Below are positions 49,601-61,600 of a stretch of DNA of 64,000 bases, piece by piece (position 1 is the first letter of the stretch; every line of letters begins with the position of its first letter). This stretch comes from Lichenostomus cassidix (taxonomy: Eukaryota > Chordata > Aves > Passeriformes > Meliphagidae). The stretch lies in NCBI GenBank assembly GCA_008360975.2, contig CM039184.1:30801797-30865796 (forward strand). The letters run 5' to 3'. The translations under genes and the position numbers were made by a program. Below the pieces are notes generated by a model that saw only the letters and a program-made list of their open reading frames with translations, was not told the origin of the DNA and made no database searches.

Positions 49601-52600
49601 GTTCTAATGTCTGATGTGAATTTGAGAGTTTGAATGTTCCAGAATTTGGGGTTTTTTGGGAAAAGATAGCACAGAAGTGAAGGCTGCGAATTGCTGATCT
49701 TTGTCGAAGTGTAACAACTTGGCCATCAGTTACTTATTCCATTCACACTTCGAAGATGACTGGGAACACTGATGTTTAAAGTAGTCTTCCTTAATGAGGT
49801 GAGGGCTAGAGTTGTCCTCTCCTAGATCATTTGAATCACTTGAGAACAGCCCGAAGATTTCACTTGTTTGCCCCATTTGGGAGGAGGAGTGATTGTGATC
49901 CAGTACTTATCACTTCTCTGGGAATTGAAGCAGAGCTGGTTTTTTTTTTTTATTGCTATGTGTCTCCCTCAACAGCAGAGCAAGTTATTCAACCTAACCT
50001 TGCTCTAGTTTTTTGCTTCACTTTTGTCCAGTGTTTAGAAGTTGGGGTTAACTGAGATTACAAAATCATTTTAATGCTGTGCTATTTAGCAGGTAGCACG
50101 TAGCGCTAGGTTTTGAAATCGTGCTGTGTTTTCTAACTCTGCTGCTGTATTTCTGGTTGACCATTAACGAAGTTATTTTCCCTTTTTTACCTGGAAGGGA
50201 AATTGCAGTAGGACTGTCATCTTATAAAATGTCTAAAATTTTACTGATGGGGAGAAAGCCCATCATAATTCATGTGAGATGTGAATTATGAGTATATACA
50301 TATGGATAACTTCTTTTGAAGCAAAGATGGGGAAGAGAACTTTGTCCTGCAGTAGAATTACGAGAGCCTAACAGAACATCCTGTGTGCAGCTTTGGTCAC
50401 TGGAATACAAGAAAGATCTAAAGCTGTCAGAGAGTGTCCAAAGGAGGGCATCAAAGATAGTGAAAGGCCTTGGGGAGAAGCCATATGAGGAGCGGCTGAG
50501 GTCTCTTGGTCTGTTCAGCCTGGAAGAAGAAGAGGAGACTGAGGGGAGACCTCATTGCAGTTACAACTTCCTAATGAGAGGAAGAGGAAGGACAGACACT
50601 GATCTCTTTGGTTACAATGACAGGACCTGAGGGAATGGCCTGAAGTTGTGTCAGGGGAAGTTTAGCTTGCCTATTAGAAAAATGTTCCTCACCCAGAGGG
50701 TGGTTGGGCACTGGAACAGGCTCCCCAGGGAAGTGGTCACAGCACCAGCCTGACAGAGTTCAAGAAATGTTTGGACAACATTCTGGGGCACGTGTGTGAC
50801 TCTTGGGGATGCTCCTGTGCCGGGCCAGGAGTTGGACTCGACATTCTGTATTCTGTGACCTGATTCCTGTGTTCTCTTGAAAAACTTTAATTTAATTGGT
50901 CAGGAGTATTTTATTAGATACTTTTGTCATCAGTATTGCCATTAAATTATTTTAATAGGCACATGACTATAAATTTTCATCAAGCAACTTGATGTCTGCA
51001 ACAAACCTTTTCTCATTGTTTTCCTTCACACGTTTTTAAAAAAGCTTTTCAAAATAGTAGTGTCAAGTTCTTGTCCAAGTATAAAGTAATATTTGTCCTT
51101 AGAAATAAAAGCATTACAGTGCAGAATATCTAATGTGTTTCTTGGTGTTGGTAGTTGGGTTTTTTAAACTGATAACCATATGGCAATGATGACAGATTCT
51201 TGCTTGCTCCTAAGCTGTATGAGGTTGCTAGGGGTTGTCAGATGACACTTGCTCACATGAGAGCCATTAACAGGGTGTTGTAGCCAGTGTTAGAACAACC
51301 TTGCAACTAAGGGCGAGTCACTGCAAAAGCAACTATACCTTTTTTTTTTTTTTTTTAAAGAGGCCATATGGTTCAGTCTTGTGACTACATAATTGCCGGC
51401 TACCTAAATCACATACCAGGAAACAAACATAGCTAAAGTCAATATTAGCTGTTGTATGTGCTACAGCTTTGTGCCAGGCTTGGTAGGAAAACCTCTGACA
51501 GCAGCAAGAGCAAGTCTACGGATGGCTTCTGAAACCTGAAAGTCATGTCTGCTCTGTCTGGAATAATTGCAGGAGTACCTTGGCTACAGCTGTCTTTTTG
51601 TATTAATGGCTTATAGAATCTATGGCGATTGCTTTGCCTTTTTTTCCCTCAATTGGAAATTCAGCAGACTGTGCTCCTCTATGGGGAAGAAGGCTGATGG
51701 TAAAATACCATTGTTAATGGTTGATCGATAGTGAAGAAACCTGCTTGGGGCTGTTTCTCTTCAGCAGGTATTTAGTTTCTTTGACGGAACTTTACAAGAG
51801 GATTTGTAGCTAAGAAAATGTGTGGGGGCACACCAAAAACTACAAATGGCACTGGGGGACAAATAGAAAGAGCAAGAAACAACAACGATGTACCACTTGG
51901 AAATAATCTCTCTTGTACCAAACTGGATGAAAGAATTAGAAAGTCTTTAAGAGACCAAAGTGTCAGCTGTGCGAACAAAGTGACTAGACTGCTACAAAAC
52001 AGGTATGCCTGTAACTTTTTTGATGTGTATGATTTTTGACAAATAAGGGACATTTTTATTTAACACTGGATTTATAATCTTGTTCCTGAAAGGCTATTTT
52101 GTAAAAATAGAGAGAGTTCTGTTAGAAGCTGATTCTTGATGGTGGTGCTGACTGAAACTCCAGAGAGTCTTTACTGTTTGAAACTGTACCTATGTGTTTG
52201 ACTCTGATGTGTAAGATTTATGTATGTGCAAACTGAGGCATAAAGGGTAATTGCCTTTCTTTTCAATTAAGGTGAAATAATCTTACCTTCTCTTTCTAGT
52301 TTCCTAATTAGTTTCTCCTCTTACTCTTTTTGCCACCTCCTGTGTTAGTGGGTCAAGAACAGTATGTGGAGCAGACAGGAGAGAATGCTGTGAAGTGGGG
52401 GAAGAATGGAGAGGGGAACCGTCTGCTTTACTTGTAAATTACCTCTAGTTCATGCATTAAATCAAAGTAATCTGAGGTGAGAATAGTGTTTATTTAACGT
52501 TTGTGTTGTCCTTTTCAGATGTGTCCCAGCATGTCGCCAATGTCTGACTCTTTACAGCTGTGTTGAAAATATGGTTTAGGGTGGCTTTTTCCAAGTTCTA

Positions 52601-55600
52601 GCACCCAAGGGTGTTAGAATTAGTATACTACCTTCAGGATTGCTGGTGTAAGAAGCAGAAAAACATAGAAACATAGAGATGTTTCAGCCTGTTTGGTTCG
52701 CTAGCTTGTAGATGTTGCACTAAGGTAGTGAGTGGTTAGTCACTTTCAAAAACAGTGTAAGGTTAGCTGAAGTAGTTTTTGAATATAAATGAATAGGTCA
52801 CTCTTCAGTTATTGCACGGATGCTGATAATTATAAAGGTGAAGCAAAAGCTTTCTTTATAAAGATCAGAGTTTGGAGATCTATATTAACTGAAAGTATTA
52901 ATTCAGGGCAGAATGAGGAAAAATTTTTGTGACTTTTTTCAAGAAACAAACAAGTCTGCTTTCCCCTAAGGAAGAGAGATCTCCTTGCCTCCATGTCTCA
53001 TAACTGTAATTGAAGAAATGTTGAGCAAGCCAAAGGAAAATAACTAATATGCAAGTGTAAGAGAAAATAAAGCAAGCTGAAGCTTCTCTGGGGAGACAAC
53101 TTTTCAGGATATCTGTAATCCGTTCCAAACTTGTGGCTTTCTTTAAAAAAAAATCCATGGCATTATAATATCTCTAGGAGACCTGATTCTACTGTTGTAT
53201 GAACACAGCTTGATTTGTTTTATTTATTTTGACTTGAAGATGTTTATTACTTCTAGCATCTTCCACATAGAGGAAAGATACAGTCTGATGGTGAGGCTGG
53301 GTAAGCTGACCTGCTCAAACAGACTGATGATGTTGAAGGAGCTACTTTCTTTGATTTCTGGCATCATCCTCCTGTCATTTTCCCCCTTGTTCTGGCTTTG
53401 GCCTTTCCAGTCTTTTTGAAACTGGCTCCCCTTAGGGAGTCAGCTCACTAAGCAGACAGAGAACTGACTTAGGAACAGGAAAACTCAATTAACATTCTAA
53501 CTAGCCTCAATACTTTTTTGGAATGTAGAGGGAACATTTTATTTTTGCCCTTTCCTAAAGGTATATAGTTCCATGGACAAAGTGAGGTAGTGTAACTCAT
53601 GCTGCCACCAAGAGGTGGGGGTTCCACTGCCTTCTACTACTTCTTTTTTCCAACTGTGTTTCTGATCCACTTTCATGTGCTTGGGCAGACTTCTGTTGCT
53701 GCAGAGAATTCAGTTTACAGAAGGGTCCAGCAATTACCAGAGCAGACACAAGTAACAGGAAGGGTCACGTAGTTATAGAAAGGAGTGAAAGGATATGTGG
53801 GACTCTTACTTTTGTGGTGAAATAAGAAAACATGTTCAGTGAGAATAACCACATTTAACCTGAAATGTGAACATACACACAGGATCATATTAATATAGTA
53901 AAGTCAGCGAATTTCTAAGACTATGCAGGACATGGCATTGCTAAATAAGCAAGAAGCTGATACAGAGATAAGGAAGTAATGGTTTGGGGTTTTTCCACAT
54001 GTTTTACACATGTGGAAACAGCAGACCAATGAGTCTGCGTACTGGCTGTATTAAACATTCTGCTTTTAGGAGATGATGGGATACTCCCACTGTCCCTGTT
54101 TTGGGGGATCTATGTTACATAACCTTGCTTAAACAATAAAGGGTGGAAGTACTGTAAGCAGTGCTCATCAGCTTTTGTGACAGGCATAAACATCCCGGTC
54201 ATCTGACTAGTCTTGGGCCTGCTGCTGGATTCCATGTGGAAGTAATGAGACTTCATGGACTTGTGTGCCTGTATAAATTGCCTGTAGATATTTTTGATGT
54301 TATCAAATGAGGTTTTAGTAGGTTGGATCTCTTCTGTAATGGGTAGGACTGCTGCAGGAACTGCATCTGTAAGCAGTGGCATCATTAAAACATGTCTGAT
54401 ATTTGATTAGAACTATAAAGAGGCATTATTTGAAATTACTTCCCTAGATTTGGTCTGCTAGTCACATAAAGCTCTGTATGATGGATTTTTTTGTAATTTC
54501 TTAGCTTGTTGCTGTCTGCTAGAAAATCTGTTTGTAGTTCTGGCAGATTGCAGCAATCTTTAATTCTAGCATGTTGTGTGGAAAATTGGCTTTTGCTTTA
54601 GCCTAAAATCCAGTTCATGTCTTAAACAGAAGTCAGCACTGCATGACCAACATGAAGTTTGCTTTAGTGTACCATGAGGGAGTTCACTTGTTCGTAAGGA
54701 AACCTGAATTCATGCAATCCAGCCTACATCGGTGGGCAGATGCAGGGCTAGATTGGCTCAGTCTGTGTCTGAAATTATTCTTTCTCAGTTTAGACTTGCA
54801 GACCTGTGGTCTGAAGTATGGATGCTGCTGTGCCAGTCATGGAAATAAACAAGGCTTTGCTCTTGCATAGAATTTAGGCTAAAGCCATAGTGATGCACCT
54901 TTTCTTTGTTAAAGGAAGTAAAGACCTGTAGCTTTTTAAAGAAAACTACATAGTTACTTGAGGCTGTCTGTTGCAGAAAGTGTGTAAATAGGTAACTGTA
55001 TAACTGAAGAGATATTGGGGTATCTGATACTGTAGAATATCAGATTCATGTGGCACACTAGGTTGAAGTGTATTGATGTCTCTGACTTCTCTTGCATTCT
55101 GTATAACTGGATTTTGTAATAGCATTGCACAGGCAGTGGGCTGAGAAACTAGTAACAGACTTCTTAAACAGATGGTGTAGTTGCAGCTCTCTGTGTATGT
55201 GAGGTGTGTAGGATCTTTGTTGGGCAACTATCAACAATGGTATCAGGTCTGGTCTCGTGCAGGTTAACGTAATGCTGTGACTGCTTTTGAAAGGGAAGAC
55301 TTGAGAAGAAATCTGCCTGGCACTCCCAGCAGTTCTGGAGGCAACATGTTATATACACATCAAGAAGTTTCCTCACTATGAATGGCAAAACAGCCTTTAG
55401 CATTGTTCCATGATGGGGAACCTTGCACATTATGTACATATAGCACACTTGTATCAGAGTACCTTGCAGTGGAGATAGCTATCTGGCTTATTTTGGATGT
55501 TTAAAAGTAAAATAAAACCTTCCAGGTTTGAAAAAGATGCCAATTTAGGCTTTTTTTTTTTTTTTTTTTTTTTAGCTGCATAGAGCATAAAGAAAAAATT

Positions 55601-58600
55601 AAGCTGGCTTTACTTAAAATTATTTTAAATTCACAAGTCTCCAACTGTACTCCTAAAGCAGTTTTCTGTCATTACCCTACTGACTTTAGAAACTCTTGAT
55701 AGTGTTTACCTCACTATTGATTTATGGATGTCGACAGAACATGGAAAAAGGGAATAAATTCATAAATTCTAGTCTTTCATATGTATAGGGGTCTTATGCT
55801 TTTCTCCCAATTCTCTACCTTCCATTTCTGTAAGGCGCTGTTTGGGAAAATTCCTAAATGAAGCTGCCTTTTGGGTGGAAGATCAGTGTGGCCTTGACTG
55901 AAGTCTGTTGTGCAGTTTGTTGAACCAACAGCTATTAATAACAGTTGTACTCTCACCCCCCCAGGTGCAGTCCATCTAGGTCAGGGCTGGGGCAATATGA
56001 GTGAGCATCAGTGCTCTGCTTTATGCAGTAGTAGGTTTTTTCCATTGATCTCAGCTTGTTAGCTACATAACATGAAAAGTGTTTTCTGTGGCTGAAGCTG
56101 AGGCCAAGCAAATCTCCATGCTCTGATGTCCAGAGCAGAGGCTGACTCCATTTGGAATTAGGAAATGAGATTTCTTGTCATTGCCGCTATGTTCATTTTG
56201 GCTCCTCAGCCCTCATGGTAGTGCCATGAGGCAGGTCATGTGCCATGTTTATCTCTGGAGAATGGGCAGATTCTGGCTTGAGAGAATTGTTTTGCTTCAG
56301 GTTGAATTTCAATGGTGTCTTGGTTTCATGTACTAGATGATTTTCACTGTAGTTGGAGACCAAGTCTCAGTAATTGATGGCTGCTCTGTGAACCATGAAA
56401 TGTCTCAGAAAAGGGGAAAAATAATGGAACAACATAAACCTTGTCTTTCCATTGCAAGACTTAAACGTTAGGAAAATCTTAACTTACATTGTCAGGAATA
56501 GGTCAAAAGGAATTAGATTTGTGCTTCTTAGAGAAGGATGAGAGAGGGTGTAAGCCTTGTACTGTTGGAAGGCAGTAATAGAGAGGATGGTAATCTGTTG
56601 TGGTTTTTTGTCACTGAGAGTATTGCACAAAATAGTACACTTAGCTTACAGTTAGGATGATCCAGGCTGTGTACAGAGAACAGAATAAGAGTTGTTAAGG
56701 CCTGGAGCAGATCGCCAAGAAAGTTTTGTGTTCTCTTTGCGGAAAATTTTGGAAAAAGATTGGATGAAGATTGGGCTGGCTGTGCCTGCCTTTGTCAGTG
56801 ACACTGAGCTTAGACACTCCTTTGGAGTTCCTTTTTGCTCGGAGCTATGTGATTTGCACCCTGGATTCTGTAAATTTCAAGTAAAAGATACATTTGCCAA
56901 ATACCTGTTTCTTCACTTAAATGAACCTGCAAAGTAAACATGCTATTTTAACATCTTGTGTTTCTAATCCGTAGCTGGTCCTCTTCGGAGTTTGACTTGA
57001 ATGAAATCCGCCTGATAGTTTACCAAGACTGTGAGAGGAGAGGCAGACAGGTCTTATTTGATTCCAAAGCAGTCCGCAAAATTGATGAAGCTGTGGTTCA
57101 GGTATGAATTGTTAATTTTGTTGATGTCCTACTGCTCTTTTCATTTCCAAAAGTAACTATATTAACAGGACAGTGTCAGCTTCTTAATCTTATGATCTTT
57201 CACTGGGATAGCTGCAACAAGAGTGTGTTGATTACAAAAAGCATATGAACATATCTGGTATTTGGTATTTATAGTACAAATATGGTATTCAAACTTAACA
57301 ACTTAGACCAGATTGGCTTGCAGGCAAAGAAATCTATTTCCCTTTAAACAGAGTATTTCTTGAGCCTTTTCAGTATTGACTGGATTTGCTTTTTGTTTTT
57401 GGCCCTGGCTTTACAATCCCTTTGTTCCAGTGATGTCTACCATGTGTGCAAAGAAGCTTTCTTTCCTTTGGTGTTTGGATTAGTAAAGTTGTTGTCTTGA
57501 TGTGAATTAAAACAAATTCACTGGCTAACCGTGTTGTATTACATAATATGACACATGGCAATATATATGGCCATGTAACTTTTGGTAATATATCGAATTA
57601 AGATCAGATGCTGTCAAGATGCAAGTTTTTTGCTTCTCTCCTTGGGTTCAAATCGTGGAGTAAAGCTTTCAGCAAACTTAGGTAATTTTAAGATCAGTAA
57701 ACCAATAGTGTTTTCTGTTTTGTGGTAGTTTTGATTGGCTTTTTAGTACTACTTCTGTGTTTCTCTTCTACATTGAATTTTTTCAAATTTTTTGTTTGTT
57801 TTGAAGTTTTTTTAGAACCAACAGCTTCAGTTTATTAGACTACCATGGTATATCATGGAGCATACATATATACCTGTATAAACTATATAAGAATAGTCAT
57901 AACCTGTAGAAATTACTTACGAAGATGCTTAAAAAGCTACAATCTCTGTTTCAGTCACATTGTAAATATGCTATTGTGCTGAATGAGTAAGACTGATGAG
58001 CATCATCAGCTGATGTCTGATCATCTACTTAAGAGTGTAAATGGGTCAGACTGGTTGTTAATCTTGCTTCCCCTCTTCCCCCACCCCCTCCCAAAATCAA
58101 GGTCATTACTTTGTATCTTAAAGTTGTTTTAAAACAAACAGCATGCTAGCAAAAAATATATTTCTGGCTTCCTTTAGATACTCAAAGTATTCCACTTGCT
58201 TGAATACTTTAGCTAAAAGTTAACTACACAATCTCCTATCAGAAACTCTCAATGTAACACTGACATAAAACAGATTAAAACCTCCCTCCTAACACGATAC
58301 AGGCTATAATCTGTTTTCTAGCCAGACGCTAAGCTAGATACCCTTTTAAAACAGCTAAAGTACTTTGAATGCCATCCAAACACATAGATGTTAAAAATGA
58401 TTCTGAGCATTTGGTTGTTACCAAACAGCAAAATTAAAACTTGATTAGTTTAAAATTAGGCAAAATTACTGTCAGACTCAATCCTGTTTAAACTGAAGTC
58501 AAGAAGGAGTATGTGTGTATACTGTGCATTTTTCTGAAATACTGTAAATCTTACTCACATTGAATATTCAAATACATTGTTTGTCTTTAACCTGTTAATT

Positions 58601-61600
58601 CTACCAAATGATAGATTATTCACCCCTTGTTTTTACTGTCTGTTCTTGTGTTTTAGAAATGTGTTAATCATTTGGGGAGCAAAAGTTATATGCAATTTGA
58701 GTGATTAATTGTGCAAATGATTACAGGAATTGGTTTGTAAGAAACCCATAAACTGAGATTTTGTTTACATAAACTTTGGCAAATATTACAAAGAGTAATT
58801 CATAACAATTGGGAATGATATTCCTGTGAAATGGACTAATTACTCTGATTATGTGTGATACTATGAAAACCTATCTGATAGGCTAAATGTGAGAGTAGCT
58901 CTCCACTTGCTCTGACCCTGGCATTTAAAAAAATATTTTGAAAGTGATACATATTTTTTGAACCAAATAAGAGTATTCTTTTATTTCTGTTGCTTTCCTG
59001 TAGTTTTAAGAAAATTGGTGCCGTGACATGTTTAGAGGTGGGAGTTCTCATATTTACTTCGATGGTTTTTGTCACATTCTGTTTTGACATAGAAAATGGT
59101 AGATGAGGCTTCTGTAAAGACTTCTGCCAAGAGCTGCCAAGCAAGCAATGGAAGCAGCAGTGTTTCTTCCCATAGTCCCTCAATAGGCTGTATGCAAAAT
59201 ATCAAAGAACAGATACCGAAGTATCAGGTAATATTTGTTACTTTGTTACTTTCATTTACCTTTTTGACTGAAGAAGTTACTTCATGAAAGCCTTCACTTA
59301 GATGCATTGAATGACTTAGGCTTTTATTACATGACGAGTTAATCTGAACCTTGAGATATCTACACTATCCATAAAGTGTTGTAGAATAAGAACATGTGTG
59401 GGTACATCTTAACCTTTTGGTCTATCTTGGTCTTATCTTTCATGGAGTTGTGAAATCTATCTAATAGTATTTTGTCATAAGAAGCACTATACTGCTCTCT
59501 GTTCTTGTCTACTTATGGTTCAGGTCAGATCTGAAGAAGCTGTTGAACATGGTATATTAAGAGTCCCTTTAGTCTGTTTTACTGTAACATTAAATTTTTA
59601 GGTACTCTGGCTGTTTCTCATTTGAAAGCATTAGCATTTCACCTAGAAAAATGAAATTTGAAGCATGTGTAGATTAAGGTGGGAAAAGAAAAAAAATTAT
59701 ATTTAAGTGGAAGGTGATTTTCTTTGGAATTAACAAACTTCTCTTCCTATTTGCTAATGATGATCAGGCTTTTAAACAAAATAAGCAACTGGTCTGAAGA
59801 CTGTGTTTCTGAGTATAATTACAAATTATTTTCCAATTAAAAAAAAAACATTTCCAAGAAGCTTTCTGCAAAGGCAGGGAAGGTGAATTTACTCATTTGA
59901 ATAAGGAAGGCAATTTATTTTTTGCAAATCCAGACCACAGAATCCAAGTCCTGTTAACATTTACAGCTTTTATCAAACATTGTTATATGGGAATGTTGCT
60001 GGACACAGCTTTTTTTTTTTTTTTTTTTTAAATGCAGTAGATCTTTTTTCCTCTTTTTTTGCCTTTGGAGGTCCCCCTGGAACAAGGGTAACACTGCTGA
60101 TCTTGTGAGCAAAATGGAGGATGTCTTCCTGCTGTACTTGTTAAGCCCATGCTGAGTGCACACTGATCTTACTCTGCATGGAAAATATTAACTTCCTTGT
60201 ATTCTCTGTTCCAAATGCATCACTGTGGCACTATATTAAGTTGAAATAGCATGCCAAGTTATTTTTTACTTTGTTGTTCCCATCTTCTTGTCTGTGTAGT
60301 ACACCAGGCCAGCCTCTGATGTCAATATGCTGGGAGAAATGATGTTTGGCTCAGTGGCAATGAGTTACAAAGGCTCCACCTTGAAAATTCACTACATACG
60401 GTGAGTGTCCTTTTCTGTGATGCACTGTCTTGTCAGGCACTTGGAATTGATGACTCACTGAAATGACTGTTTATCCTTTCAGCTCTCCCCCACAGCTGAT
60501 GATAAGTAAAGTCTTCTCAGCCAGGGTAGGAAGCTTCAGTGGAAGCAACAATAAGTAAGAATATCTTTTTTATATATATTTCTTTTCCTTTCCCATCCAG
60601 TGCAGTTGTCTGTCTTTCTTTCTCCTTTTGTAGTCCTAGTGGAAAATCAGGAAAGCAGCTAAGGAGAAGAATTCTCTTAATAGATCCTAGTTAGGCCAGC
60701 CAAGTTTTTAATTGAAAAAAAAAAAATCTCCAAGGATTTGCTTCTTAATTTGTCCAGGACATGCAATAAGGTTTGGAGGCTAGGTGCTTTGGGCAATCAA
60801 AGCTTCCATCTCTTCCTGCTGTGAGAAGGTTGAGGAAGGGGATCCCAGACGAGATCCCTGTATCCCACTTCCATTTCGTTCAACAAATACACGGTTCTGT
60901 TTTACCTCCTCCTCAAAATGGGCAAATGGGAATAAACTGAATCCCAAATGTGACATAAAGAAACTTCCAATAATTCAAATATAAAAAGTAAATACCTATT
61001 TCCTTCCAGTTTCAGAAACCTACTTGTCCTTGAACTTGATTGTAAAGTTAATTTTCAACCTTCTTTTTTTTATAAAACGACCCTAATTCTTAAGCTAATA
61101 TTAATGCCTCTTGATTGCATTCTTAAGGAACACTGATTTTTTTTTCCACCTGTTGTAGCTTGCAAGATAGCTTTGAATACATCAACCAAGATCCCAGCCT
61201 GGGAAAGCTGAGCTCGAATCAGAATGGTTTGGGAACCTGTCGCAGTGGAAGTAATTTAGGTAAATATTTCCAGGTTCTATGTCTTTCTGACAACACGAGG
61301 CCATCTGTTCATTCAGTTTTGGCTTTTTTTCGCAGTACATCACCTCCTTGGATTTTTTTTACTTTCTTTTAATTTTTTTTAAATTTTTTTTTCTTTTTAA
61401 TTTTTTTCCATTTTCTCTACGTTGCTTTTGTTTCGTAGGTGTGTTACAGCTGTGTAGCAGCAAACTGCTGCAGGGTGTGTCTGAAGGAGGTCCCCTCCGG
61501 CTCATCCGCAGTGCTTCTTTCTTTGCAGGTTTGTGTGGAATGCCAGCCACAGTGTGACCCATCCATATGCACACACAAATCCAGCTCATTCTGAATCTTT

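Noticed and set aside
50316..50630. 104-codon open frame that looks protein-like
   Set aside because: It is translated CR1 3' sequence, not a host gene.
56692..56937. Open frame just upstream of FNIP2 exon 2, considered as an alternative exon
   Set aside because: It ends in a stop before exon 2, with no convincing donor in frame and no similarity to FNIP proteins.
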